64,000 nucleotides of DNA from Sphingomicrobium lutaoense (GCF_014195685.1 NZ_JACICF010000001.1:505317-569316), one strand, 5' to 3'; numbered from the stretch's first letter, positions 8,761 to 16,933 are shown. Translations and numbers: made by a program. The notes: a model not told the origin generated them from the sequence alone.

Positions 8761-9251
8761 TCAGGTCCAATGAGAAGAGTGAGAGATCCGCTGTAAGCTC
8801 CCATGCGCGCTCTGCCCAACTCGCTTGAGCGAATACGCACGATGAGGGTCGCGCTCGCCGCTGGCCCATTTCGACAAGCCTGATGGGTCGCTGCGGTGGT
8901 TTGTCCCCCAAGAGGCATGTTCGGTTGCAACGAAAATCCCGAAGGGGCGCCGCTCCGATCTGACCATTCAACCTCATAGCGCAGTGGCGCCGAGGTGCCA
9001 TTTAGAGCGAATGCACCTGCCAGACCCGAACCTATCGCAGTGACATTGTAGGCAGAGTCCTTGCTGTAAACGCAGACGCTTTGGGAACTCGTCGCGTCAA
9101 GCGACAGGTCAGGAATAGGTCCGAAATCGATGTCGCTGAGGCCCGATATGCGAACCTTAGGTGCCGACTGTGCAGTCGCAGGATTGGGAAGCGCTACAAT
9201 CGCGGCGACAAAAACCGCAATCCAGTGAGCACCCGATCGGTTTGCATTCAT
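8757..9251 (-). CDS. Spore coat U-domain pilin, minor subunit or adhesin
   Basis: 164 residues. Signal peptide (HWIAVFVAAIVALPNPATAQ) followed by a spore coat U domain: VRISGLSDIDFG, SQSVCVYS, AYNVTAIGSG, LRYEVEW, SATLIVRI and a terminal strand YSGSLTLLIGPE. Two cysteines (in CVYS and QACRNG) probably form the disulfide typical of these subunits. The ATG at 9251 gives a normal signal peptide. A TTG at 9284 would only add residues in front of it. Secreted pilus subunits of this family need the chaperone and usher encoded downstream. It is a paralogue of the product of 9306-9854, with the same motifs in the same order. Confidence 0.82.
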   Translation of the reverse strand: MNANRSGAHWIAVFVAAIVALPNPATAQSAPKVRISGLSDIDFGPIPDLSLDATSSQSVCVYSKDSAYNVTAIGSGLAGAFALNGTSAPLRYEVEWSDRSGAPSGFSLQPNMPLGGQTTAATHQACRNGPAASATLIVRIRSSELGRARMGAYSGSLTLLIGPE

Positions 9252-9305
9252 TCTCAGCCCCACCCCGGAGGAGAGATTAGCCAAATTTGCAGTGTGTGCC
9301 AGTCC

Positions 9306-9854
9306 TTACTCGGGGGCCACCAGTAGAGTGAGTGTTCCCGAATAGGTGGTCCCTGACGTCATTGATTGCAGCTCTGACGCACCGATCTTAACGATTAGGC
9401 TGGCACTTGCTGATGGCCCCGATGAACAATTGGGGTTGGTTGCTGCACTTGTGAGGCCGGTGTAGGCCGTCCCAGAAGCGAGCGCGTTTCCGCTGGTCGC
9501 GCCGGAGTTGCCTGCCCATTCGACGGTGTAGGGCACAACCGGGAGGGCGCCGCTCGCCAACGTGAAAGCACCGCCAGCCCCGCTTCCCATAGCGGTAATA
9601 TTGTACCCACGCGTAGCAGTGTTGCTCCAGACACAGACGTTTTGAGCATTTGTCGCGTCAATCGTAGGATCAACATTAGTGAAAGTGACGTCGCTAAGAC
9701 CCGAGATGCGGACGCGGCCGGCAATCGAAGCGTTGATGTTGACGCTTCCGGTCGAGGTGGCGCCGAGCGTGCCATCCGTGGCTGCTGTGGCCGGAGTTGA
9801 CACCGTGCCACATGCCAAAGCACCCAGTAGCGCGAGTTTAATGGTTCTGGTCAT
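9306..9854 (-). CDS. Spore coat U-domain pilin, probably the major subunit
   Basis: 182 residues. Signal peptide (LALLGALACGTVSTPATA) then an N-terminal extension (TGSVNINASIAGR) that could act as the donor strand. The spore coat U domain has VRISGLSDVTF, AQNVCVWS, YNITAMGSG, VPYTVEW, NPNCSSG, SASLIVKIG and a terminal strand TLTLLVAPE. As the first gene of the operon with the longest N-terminal extension it is the best candidate for the main shaft pilin. A 54-base gap separates it from the second pilin. An inverted repeat lies in its leader at 9875-9889. AAGTGGGTG precedes the ATG as ribosome site. Confidence 0.85.
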   Translation of the reverse strand: MTRTIKLALLGALACGTVSTPATAATDGTLGATSTGSVNINASIAGRVRISGLSDVTFTNVDPTIDATNAQNVCVWSNTATRGYNITAMGSGAGGAFTLASGALPVVPYTVEWAGNSGATSGNALASGTAYTGLTSAATNPNCSSGPSASASLIVKIGASELQSMTSGTTYSGTLTLLVAPE

Positions 9855-9874
9855 TGATCACCCACTTCTTCATC

Positions 9875-9889
9875 TATCCAGATTGGATA
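9875..9889. promoter_or_regulatory. Inverted repeat in the pilus operon leader
   Basis: TATCCA, three bases, TGGATA: a perfect 6+6 inverted repeat about 20 bases upstream of the first pilin ATG. It could be an operator or a small leader hairpin controlling the pilus operon. No experimental support. Confidence 0.3.
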
Positions 9890-9996
9890 TTTCTAGGGGT
9901 GGGTTAGCCATGGCGAGTTAAAAAGTAATTAAGTTAACGTAGGGAGCGGGCCGGTCGTAACGATTGTCATTCTGGTGCCCAGAGGCAGCAGTGCTA

Positions 9997-10470
9997 CTAT
10001 TGTGCGGCCAGTGATGCGACGACCTTCTGGATGGGTTGAGAGAGCGCAACAAATGTCGTGTGCGCTATAAAAGCGACTCCGATTAGACCCGCGACGGCTA
10101 ACGCTATGTTTTCAAAGTTGCGGCCAATATTACGCGCGTCCGGTTTCCCGGAATCTTTGCGGGGCGAAGCGCGTCGTTCGACTAGTTCCGAATCTCGTTT
10201 GGGCGGTGGGCGTAGTCGGATGATATCATCAATCGGGAGGCTGTCTTGAGACCTGGCGCCGCAATGCTTGCCATTGGTCCAGGCTACTCTAGCCACGATG
10301 ACGTAAGGCCCCCGGCGAAGTTCGACATATTGGCCCCGTTGCATTTGGGCGCTGGACGTAAACATCAGTCCCCGCTGCGACATGTTCAATACTGTGGCAT
10401 CGGTCCAGCCAGTACGATCACGTAGCCGTGCAGGAATAATTACAGGTGTACGCGGTTCACGTGTTTTCAT
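9997..10470 (-). CDS. PilZ-domain protein with a C-terminal membrane segment
   Basis: 157 residues. The N-terminal 85 residues form a PilZ domain: the arginines in KTREPRTP and the NMSQRGL motif, matching (D/N)xSxxG, are the cyclic-di-GMP-binding signatures. VARVAWTNG follows. After a charged linker (about 86-115) there is one hydrophobic segment (IALAVAGLIGVAFIAHTTFVAL). It may sense cyclic di-GMP at the membrane and act on pilus or envelope functions. It is transcribed in the same direction as the pilus operon but lies about 140 bases upstream of it with no overlap, so shared transcription is uncertain. Confidence 0.75.
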   Translation of the reverse strand: MKTREPRTPVIIPARLRDRTGWTDATVLNMSQRGLMFTSSAQMQRGQYVELRRGPYVIVARVAWTNGKHCGARSQDSLPIDDIIRLRPPPKRDSELVERRASPRKDSGKPDARNIGRNFENIALAVAGLIGVAFIAHTTFVALSQPIQKVVASLAAQ

Positions 10471-10653
10471 GTCCCCACAATGAGCGCCAGAATTTATCGT
10501 CAGGTCACCTGCTGATCCATTTTGAACTGACTACGCCGTGACATACTCATCCAATTTGAACTTGGTGGAGACCGCCTTTTAAAGAGTTTGTACGAAAAGG
10601 AAGAACCAAGCTTTGGTCGGCTTGGCAAAGACCACACCCACTGGTCTCACATA

Positions 10654-10692
10654 GAGGCTTCGCCGGAAACGGCGGAGCCTCAAATCTTTTTA
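10654..10692 (+). terminator. GAAA-tetraloop hairpin, possible terminator
   Basis: GAGGCTTCGCCG (10654-10665), loop GAAA, CGGCGGAGCCTC (10670-10681): twelve pairs including one G-T. Then AAATCTTTTT. The T-run is displaced by a few bases, so this may be a stable structural hairpin rather than an efficient terminator. Confidence 0.45.
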
Positions 10693-10871
10693 ACTGACTA
10701 GTCCTGGATATCCGGCCAGGAGGCGCTGCCCACTGGTTGTGGGCGCTAGCCGTGTGCAGGGTGCGAGCGCCCGCAAGTTTATTGGAGAAGTGTAGTTCAG
10801 TTGTGATCGCCCGGCTTTTCAGCGACTGATAGATCGATTAGCTAACACAAACTGCGTGTCGAATCGCACTA

Positions 10872-10901
10872 GGGCGCCAGTGTCAATCTGGCGCCCTTTT
10901 T
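10872..10901 (+). terminator. Strong rho-independent terminator
   Basis: GGGCGCCAG (10872-10880), loop of seven, CTGGCGCCC (10888-10896), then TTTTT. No gene ends just upstream on this strand, which implies a transcript from the non-coding region before it. Confidence 0.75.
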
Positions 10902-11032
10902 ACTAGGCGGTGTCATCTGCCAACTTGCGGCGCTTATCTGAAAGAAGGGCTTTCCTCGGAAAGTACAACTGGCATTCCCGAACTTGGCTGGACTCGAAAT
11001 TGCCGGCACACAGAACGAACTGGTCCACTTGC

Positions 11033-11158
11033 TTACCGACGCATCTGCCTCCGATAAAAGAATGCTAGTTCCAAGTACGCGTTTTGGGCGAGCATCGATT
11101 GTGCTCGATCCGCTTTCTCGAGCGCGTCGAGGGCCAAATCCTTAAAGGTTTTCTCCAT
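11033..11158 (-). CDS. Very small helical protein, unknown
   Basis: A 41-codon frame with ATG at 11158 preceded by AGGA nine bases upstream. The product is Lys/Glu/Arg/Leu-rich and likely helical (FKDLALDALEKADRAQ, then LELAFFYRRQMRR). It resembles in style short conserved helical proteins of alphaproteobacteria, but I cannot name a family. It stands alone in an otherwise non-coding 900-base region at the right end of the low-GC segment. The coding call rests on the ribosome site and the amphipathic composition only. Confidence 0.35.
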   Translation of the reverse strand: MEKTFKDLALDALEKADRAQSMLAQNAYLELAFFYRRQMRR

Positions 11159-11451
11159 TCAGGCATTCCTTGCTTGAGAAGCATTCATTCTGCGCCTGGC
11201 GCCGCTCTGTGCAATATGTGGAAAATACGGCAGACCGTAATAATTGTTCGTACGGATCGCTTGGCTCGCCGGGCACGGGAGCTTTAGGACAGGGTGATTA
11301 TTTTTCGCCGGCAAAGCTTTGTTGGAGCGATGGCGGGTTTGCATCGTGCCTATTAGAGCAGACAGGACAAGGCGAGCGTCAGCGCCCTTTCCTTTTTTAC
11401 TCTGCCATGTAGACCAGACGGGGTGTTTTTTTGGGAAGGTTACCTATAGCG

Positions 11452-13833
11452 ATGACAAAGGCGAATTCGTTAACGTCAAATGCCTTATCGGGGCTTGTCA
11501 TAGCACTCGCGCTAAGCTCACCGGTGCGAGCGCAAAATGCACCCATAATCCTGCCGGGCGCCCCGGGCGACGCCTCCAAGGAAATCAGCGCCGATGCAGC
11601 CAGCCGCATCGCCGACACGCGCCACAGCCTCGCCGACATCCAGTTTCTCCAGTCGATGATACCGCACCATGCGCAAGCCAGCCGGATGGCCGCGCTGGTC
11701 GATGAACGCACCAACAATCCCGACATCGTCGAGATCGCCGGCCGCATTTCCAAGGGCCAGGACGATGAAATCGCCTTCATGCGCGAATGGCTCACCGATC
11801 ATGGCGCCTCGACCGACGGCACTCATGCCATGCACCACATGAAAGGCATGGCCAGCGATGAGGATATGGCACGCCTCGCGGCCGCGCGCGGCGGCGCTTT
11901 CGATCGCCTTTTTCTCGATCTGATGATCGCCCACCACGAAGGCGCGATCGAGATGGTCGAATGGCTGCGCGAACAGCCGGGCACGGCCTATGATCCCGTC
12001 CTCTTTGAATTCATCAGCGATGTCGAAAACGACCAGAGCGCCGAGATCACGCGCATGAACCGCCTGCTCGCGGGCTTGTCGCCCGATCCCCGCTCGACCC
12101 TCGCGGTAGGCTTCCGCGATGCTGGGACTGCCATCTCCAATCTCGAACTGGTTGCCGCGCTTCCCAAGCCCGCGGGCTTCTTCGACCCCGCCAACCCCGC
12201 GCAGCTCCCCGCCCGAAAGCCGAAGAAAGACGAAGACGCGGAAAAGGCCGCCGATCCCGATCGCGGCGACGAAGGCGTGGACGAAGACAGCGAATGGCAC
12301 GAACGCTCACCGCTTCTGTCCTTCTCGCAGACCGACATGGCCTTCTCGGGCGATCATCTTTTCGTCGGCAATTATCACGGCTTCAATATCTACCGCATGG
12401 TCAAGGGCGCCGCGCCGCAGCTCGTCACTTCGGTCGTCTGCCCGGGTGGCCAGGGCGATGTCTCGGTCGTTGGCAACCTCCTCATCATGTCGGTCGAACA
12501 GACCCGCGCGCGCCGCGACTGCGGACAGCAGGGCGTGATGGAGGATATCAGCCCCAATCGCTTCCGCGGTATCCGCATCTTCGACATTTCCGACATCCGC
12601 CGCCCGCGCCAGGTCGGCCAGGTCCAGACCTGCCGCGGCAGCCACACCCATTCGGTGGTCGACAGCAATGACGAACGGCTCCTCGTCTATGTCTCGGGTA
12701 CCGGCTCGGTCCGCGACGGCAAGGAACTCGAAGGCTGCGTCGGCGACGTTCCCGGCGATCAGCGCACCAGCCTTTTCTCGATCGACGTGGTCGAGATCCC
12801 GCTCGCCAATCCCGCCGCCGCGCGCATCGTCTCCAGCCCGCGCGTTTTCGAACAGGACGGCCAGATCGCCGGCCTGTGGCGCGGAGGCGACCATGGCGAA
12901 GGCACCCAGTCGACCTATCGCACCGACATGTGCCACGACATCACCATCTTTCCGACGGCGAAGCTTGCTGCCGGCGCCTGCTCGGGTAATGGTATCCTTC
13001 TCGATATTTCCGACCCGATGAACCCGCGCCGCATCGACGCGGTCACCGACAAGGGCTTTGCCTATTGGCACTCCGCCACCTTCAACAACGATGGCACCAA
13101 GGTACTGTTCACCGACGAATGGGGAGGCGGGGGCCGCCCGCGCTGCCGCGCCTCGGACCCGCGCGACTGGGGCGCCGATGCCATCTACGACATCGTTGAC
13201 GGCAAGCTCGAGTTCCGCAGCTATTTCAAGCTTCCCGCGCCCCAGTCGGACGAGGAAAATTGCGTCGCGCACAACGGCTCGGTGGTGCCCGTGCCCGGCC
13301 GCGATATCTTCGTTCAGAGCTGGTATCAGGGCGGCCTGTCGATCATCGACTTCACCGACAGCGAAAAGCCTTTCGAAATCGCCTATTTCGACCGCGGCCC
13401 GGTGCATGCCGACCGGCTGGTGATGGGCGGCTATTGGTCGAGCTATTATAATGACGGCCTCATCTACGCCACCGAGATCGCCCGCGGCCTCGATGTTTTC
13501 GCCTTGAAGCCCAGCGAGCATCTCAGCGAGAATGAAATCGCTGCCGCTGCGCTCGCCGACACGGGCGAAAGCTTCAATCCGCAGCAGCAGTTCCCCGTGA
13601 CATGGCCCGCGCATCCCACGGTCGCCAAGGCCTATGTCGACCAGCTCGAACGCTCGGGCGCGCTGACCGCTGCACAGGCCGAGCGCCTCCGTGCAGGGGC
13701 CGATAGCGGCGATGCGGCAAGGCTGTCGGCAGTGCAGGCCGAGATTGCCGCTCTGTCGCTCGAAGGTCAGGACGCGAGGCGAGCAAAGGCCCTTGCCGCC
13801 GCGCTCGCCGCTATGGCGGCTGACCGAAGATGA
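11452..13833 (+). CDS. Exported DUF305 + LVIVD-type beta-propeller protein
   Basis: 793 residues. Signal peptide (LSGLVIALALSSPVRAQ). A DUF305 domain (about 40-230) carries both His-rich motifs, MIPHHAQA and MIAHHEGAIEM, which suggest metal binding. An acidic linker (about 255-285, many Asp/Glu/Lys) leads to a C-terminal half with repeated LVIVD-like units (FSGDHLFVGNYHGFNIYRM, RGIRIFDISDI, GILLDISDPMNPRRID, GLSIIDFTDSEKPFEI), expected to fold as a beta-propeller. Function is unknown; metal handling in the periplasm is a guess. The ATG at 11452 gives a clean signal peptide; a TTG at 11431 is less likely. It overlaps ctlX by ATGA. The first 100 bases are clearly AT-richer than the rest. Confidence 0.8.
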   Translation: MTKANSLTSNALSGLVIALALSSPVRAQNAPIILPGAPGDASKEISADAASRIADTRHSLADIQFLQSMIPHHAQASRMAALVDERTNNPDIVEIAGRISKGQDDEIAFMREWLTDHGASTDGTHAMHHMKGMASDEDMARLAAARGGAFDRLFLDLMIAHHEGAIEMVEWLREQPGTAYDPVLFEFISDVENDQSAEITRMNRLLAGLSPDPRSTLAVGFRDAGTAISNLELVAALPKPAGFFDPANPAQLPARKPKKDEDAEKAADPDRGDEGVDEDSEWHERSPLLSFSQTDMAFSGDHLFVGNYHGFNIYRMVKGAAPQLVTSVVCPGGQGDVSVVGNLLIMSVEQTRARRDCGQQGVMEDISPNRFRGIRIFDISDIRRPRQVGQVQTCRGSHTHSVVDSNDERLLVYVSGTGSVRDGKELEGCVGDVPGDQRTSLFSIDVVEIPLANPAAARIVSSPRVFEQDGQIAGLWRGGDHGEGTQSTYRTDMCHDITIFPTAKLAAGACSGNGILLDISDPMNPRRIDAVTDKGFAYWHSATFNNDGTKVLFTDEWGGGGRPRCRASDPRDWGADAIYDIVDGKLEFRSYFKLPAPQSDEENCVAHNGSVVPVPGRDIFVQSWYQGGLSIIDFTDSEKPFEIAYFDRGPVHADRLVMGGYWSSYYNDGLIYATEIARGLDVFALKPSEHLSENEIAAAALADTGESFNPQQQFPVTWPAHPTVAKAYVDQLERSGALTAAQAERLRAGADSGDAARLSAVQAEIAALSLEGQDARRAKALAAALAAMAADRR

Positions 13834-14744
13834 ATGACAAGGGCGCATCGCACCCGCCAATCGCGGTGGTGCTGGTGCGCCCGCACCATTTCCACGTCAA
13901 TCCGCAGACCGCGCTCGATAACGACTTCCAGACGCACGGCGCGGACAGCGACGCGCGCCGCGCCTACGACGAAGTCACCTCGCTCGCCGAAGCGCTCGAA
14001 GCCGCGGGCGTCACCGTCCACCTGTTCGAGGACGAAGGCACCGAAACCCCCGACAGCGTCTTCCCGAACAATTGGTTCAGCACGCATCGCGACGGGCGCA
14101 TCGCGCTCTACCCGATGCGAGCGGCCAACCGCCGCCCCGAACGGCGACGCGACATCCTTGATGCTCTCTCGCGCCATTATCGCGTCACCGAAATCGTCGA
14201 TTACAGCCCGACCGAAAAGGAAGGCCGCTTCCTCGAGGGCACGGGATCGATGATTCTCGACCGCCAGACCCGTACCGCCTTCGCAGCAGTGTCGCCCCGC
14301 ACCGATCCGGTCCTCTTCCACCGCTTCTGCGAAGACTTCGCCTACCGCCCGATGCTGTTCGACGCGCAAGGCGCTTCGGGCAGCCCCCTCTATCACACCA
14401 ATGTGATGATGGCGCTCGGCTCGGGCTATGCTCTCGCCGCACTCGACATGGTCGCCGATGCCGACCAGCGCCGCGCGCTGGCAAACCGCCTGCAGGAACA
14501 GGGCCGCGACCTCATCACCTTGAGCCAGGAGCAAATCAGCGAATTCGCTGGCAACGCGTTTGAATTGGCCGGCAGCGACGGCCCCGTCCTCGCACTGTCC
14601 GCCCGCGCGGCGGCCGCCCTTGACGCACAGCAGCGCAAACGGATCGAGCGCCATGCCCGCATCCTGACCATGCCCGTTCCCACGATCGAGAAATCGGGTG
14701 GATCGCTTCGCTGCATGATCGCGGGCGTGCACTTGCCAAGATAA
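13830..14744 (+). CDS. ctlX: Citrulline hydrolase/arginine deiminase-like CtlX
   Basis: 304 residues of the guanidino-group-modifying (amidinotransferase/deiminase) superfamily. Diagnostic motifs are VRPHHFHVNPQTALDN at the N-terminus, FPNNWFSTH, FLEGTGSMILD (acidic/Gly motif), PLYHTNVMMALG with the catalytic His, and a C-terminal SLRCMIAGVHLP with the nucleophilic Cys. The family includes CtlX, described as converting citrulline to ornithine; the exact substrate here is inferred. It is translationally coupled to the DUF305/propeller gene. A GC-rich hairpin follows the stop. Confidence 0.82.
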   Translation: MNDKGASHPPIAVVLVRPHHFHVNPQTALDNDFQTHGADSDARRAYDEVTSLAEALEAAGVTVHLFEDEGTETPDSVFPNNWFSTHRDGRIALYPMRAANRRPERRRDILDALSRHYRVTEIVDYSPTEKEGRFLEGTGSMILDRQTRTAFAAVSPRTDPVLFHRFCEDFAYRPMLFDAQGASGSPLYHTNVMMALGSGYALAALDMVADADQRRALANRLQEQGRDLITLSQEQISEFAGNAFELAGSDGPVLALSARAAAALDAQQRKRIERHARILTMPVPTIEKSGGSLRCMIAGVHLPR

Positions 14745-14745
14745 A

Positions 14746-14774
14746 GCCGCCGCGAGGGGAGCGCTCGCGACGGC
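14746..14774. terminator. GC-rich hairpin between convergent genes
   Basis: GCCGCCGCGAG (14746-14756) pairs with CTCGCGACGGC (14764-14774) with one mismatch and a seven-base loop. No T-run follows on either side. It sits between the ends of ctlX and the LOV-HTH gene, so it may help terminate or stabilise transcripts. Confidence 0.4.
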
Positions 14775-14935
14775 CACAGGAAGAGAGGGTGGGCGCTGCG
14801 GGTTCCGGGTTTCGGGTCGGCGGCAGAGATGAACCGTCGCACACCCTAGCCAGCGGGATTGGCAGGTATAGCGCCCAGTTCGCATCATGCACCGGGCTCA
14901 CAAGGCGGCGCCAGATGGACCTTGGTCGGTAGTGC

Positions 14936-15613
14936 CTAAAGGCCCGCTTCGACCGCCACCCGAACGAGTTCGGCGCTCGACTTCAACTCGAGCTTCTCCA
15001 TCACCAGCCCGCGATGCATCTTCACGGTCTTTTCCGACAGCCCCAGTTCGTGCGCGATCTGCTTGTTCCGCAGCCCCGCGGCGACCAGCGTGGTCACTTC
15101 CTTCTGCCGCGGGCTCAACCGCTCGATCATCTGCTGCGCCTCGCTCAAGCGCCGCGACGGCGGCCCCGGCGCATCGCCGCTCAACTCGACCTGGCTGCCG
15201 AGGAAATAGCGAAGCGCATTGTCCTCGTCATAGATGGGCGCGACCAGCACCGCATTGCGAAAAGGCGTGCCGTCCTTCTTGTAATTGAGAATCTCCACCA
15301 GCACGGGCCGATGCTCGCGCACGCTCTCGCTGATCGTCTCCGACAACCAGGTCTCGGTCTTGGGACCCGCCAGGAAACGGCAATTGCGCCCGAGAATTTC
15401 CTTTTCCGAATAGCCCGTGAGCTCGAGAAAGGCCGGGTTGGCAGCGACGATGGGATTGTCGGGAAGGCGCGGATCGGAAACCACCGACGCCACGGGGCTG
15501 TCGGCAATCAGCGCGACCACCCAGTCATCGGGGTGGATCTTCTCGATCGGAACGCTCGGCTCGGGATGCGGCGCAATGGGGCTCGGGTCCGTCACCTTGT
15601 CACCAATCTCCAA
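14936..15613 (-). CDS. LOV-HTH blue-light transcription factor, EL222-like
   Basis: 225 residues, matching the 222-residue EL222 of Erythrobacter litoralis in length and domain order. The LOV domain (about 30-140) has the flavin-binding motif GRNCRFLAG with the photoreactive Cys78, and [21 protein letters not shown] connector helix leads to a LuxR-type HTH ([38 protein letters not shown]). In EL222 light forms a Cys-flavin adduct that releases the HTH for dimerisation and DNA binding; the same is expected here. The neighbours are metabolic genes, so the regulated targets cannot be read from context. Confidence 0.93.
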   Translation of the reverse strand: MEIGDKVTDPSPIAPHPEPSVPIEKIHPDDWVVALIADSPVASVVSDPRLPDNPIVAANPAFLELTGYSEKEILGRNCRFLAGPKTETWLSETISESVREHRPVLVEILNYKKDGTPFRNAVLVAPIYDEDNALRYFLGSQVELSGDAPGPPSRRLSEAQQMIERLSPRQKEVTTLVAAGLRNKQIAHELGLSEKTVKMHRGLVMEKLELKSSAELVRVAVEAGL

Positions 15614-15680
15614 TTTTCCTGCCGCCCTCGATCATAACGGGCGGCGGGTGGCGGTGGCAATGCGCGCCGGTTCAGCCGGT

Positions 15681-16829
15681 TCAACTGCCATCCCCCACTT
15701 CGCGCGCCACCATTTCCTTCATGATTTCCGAGGTGCCGCCATAGATGCGCGTGACCCGCGCGTCGCGCCACAGACGGGCAATCGGATATTCGTTCATATA
15801 GCCCGCTCCGCCATGCAGCTGCAGCGCTTCATCGGCGAGTTCGCCGAGCATTTCGCTGTGCCATAATTTTGCGGCGCTCGCTTCGCCGGGGCTAAGCGCA
15901 CCTTCGACATGGCGCGCGATCGCCCAGTCGAGATGCGCCCAACCCACCTGCAGGCGGGTCTTCATCTCGGCGAGCCGGAACCGCGTCGCCTGGAAAGCCG
16001 CCACGGGCTTGCCAAAGGCCTGCCGCTCGCTGGTGAACGCCAAGGCTTCGTCATAGGCGCGCTGCGCGGCGGCCTGCGCATTGACCGCGATCGACAGACG
16101 CTCCTGCGGTAATTGGTCCATCAGCATGGAAAAACCGCCATTTTCCGCGCCAAGCAGGCGGTCGGCGGGAAGCCGGACTTCCTCGAAGAAGAGTTCGGAG
16201 GTGTCATTCCCCTTGAGGCCGATCTTGTCGAGCCGCTTGCCCCGCGTGAAACCTGCATCGCCTTCCTCGACGAGGAAAAGCGACAGGCTGCGCGCGCCTT
16301 CGCCATCGCCTGTCTTGGCCGCGACGATCACCAGGTCGGCCATCGCTCCGTTGGTGATATAGGTCTTGGCCCCGCTCAATCGCCAGCCATTGCCCTCGCG
16401 CACCGCGCGGGTGGTGATCGCCTGGAGATCGCTTCCGGTGCCGGGTTCGGTCATGGCGATCGCGCTGATGGTGCGACCTTCGACCATCGCGGGCAGGTAG
16501 CGTTTCTTCTGCTCCTCGCTGCCATAATGGACGAGATAATCGGCAACGATGTCGGACTGGAGAGTGAAGCCCGCTTGCGCTCCGGCCCAGCCCAGTTCCT
16601 CGCCGATCAGCGCATTGGCGCGAAAATCCATGCCGAGCCCGCCATAGGCATCGGGTACCTGCGGGCAAAGCATCCCAATCGCGCCTGCCTTCCGCCACAG
16701 CGCGCGCTCGACTTGCCCCTCGGCTTCGTGCCGCGCGGTATGGGGAGCGATTTCCTCGGCAATGAAACGGCGGACGCTGGCGCGAAAGGCCTGCTGCTCG
16801 TCATCGTAAAGGGGCCGCTCGGGGATCAT
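15681..16829 (-). CDS. Acyl-CoA dehydrogenase, long-chain/isovaleryl type
   Basis: 382 residues with the usual three-part acyl-CoA dehydrogenase fold: N-terminal helices, a middle beta domain (AIAMTEPGTGSDLQAI, WRLSGAKTYITNGAMADL) and a C-terminal helical domain (AYDEALAFTSERQAFGKPV, LHGGAGYMNEYPIARLWRD). Near the C-terminus it has IYGGTSEIMKE rather than IYEGT, so the catalytic Glu is expected in the AYDEAL helix, as in long-chain and isovaleryl-CoA enzymes. It oxidises an acyl-CoA with FAD. Divergent from the CoA-transferase gene at 16934 with only about 100 bases between, suggesting joint use in acyl-CoA catabolism. Confidence 0.88.
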   Translation of the reverse strand: MIPERPLYDDEQQAFRASVRRFIAEEIAPHTARHEAEGQVERALWRKAGAIGMLCPQVPDAYGGLGMDFRANALIGEELGWAGAQAGFTLQSDIVADYLVHYGSEEQKKRYLPAMVEGRTISAIAMTEPGTGSDLQAITTRAVREGNGWRLSGAKTYITNGAMADLVIVAAKTGDGEGARSLSLFLVEEGDAGFTRGKRLDKIGLKGNDTSELFFEEVRLPADRLLGAENGGFSMLMDQLPQERLSIAVNAQAAAQRAYDEALAFTSERQAFGKPVAAFQATRFRLAEMKTRLQVGWAHLDWAIARHVEGALSPGEASAAKLWHSEMLGELADEALQLHGGAGYMNEYPIARLWRDARVTRIYGGTSEIMKEMVAREVGDGS

Positions 16830-16933
16830 CGACCAAGGCTAGCAAGCGGGCGCGCCAGCACAAGTGCCGATCGTGTGCAAAGGCTCCGAAAGGTAGCTTG
16901 CGGCGGCCAGCGGCGGCCTCCATGCTGCGCGGC

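Larger units (their letters stand above)
10600..10901 (+). ncRNA. Candidate structured non-coding RNA or leader
   Basis: No credible coding frame spans this stretch, but consecutive hairpins can be read. These are ACCAA-gct-TTGGT near 10606-10618, GACCA-7-TGGTC at 10630-10646, and a 12-base-pair stem with a GAAA tetraloop at 10654-10681. Further on are CCTGG-8-CCAGG near 10703 and GCCCAC-5-GTGGGC near 10728-10744. It ends in a strong intrinsic terminator at 10872-10901. The series suggests a structured RNA of about 300 bases, or two short RNAs. It does not match 6S, tmRNA, RNase P or SRP RNA as I know them. Promoter not identified. Confidence 0.35.

Noticed and set aside
10785-10885. tRNA-like pieces (TAGTTCAGTTG, GTGTCGAATCGCAC, GGCGCCA)
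   Set aside because: The pieces cannot be folded into a cloverleaf: acceptor and D stems do not pair and the T loop is eight bases. Treated as part of the structured non-coding region.
12307-13860. Long open frame antisense to the DUF305 gene
   Set aside because: Composition pattern of GC-rich codon bias; no recognisable domain, no ribosome site. The sense strand has clear domains.
13767-14888. Long open frame antisense to ctlX
   Set aside because: Shadow of codon bias on the opposite strand of a clear CtlX enzyme.
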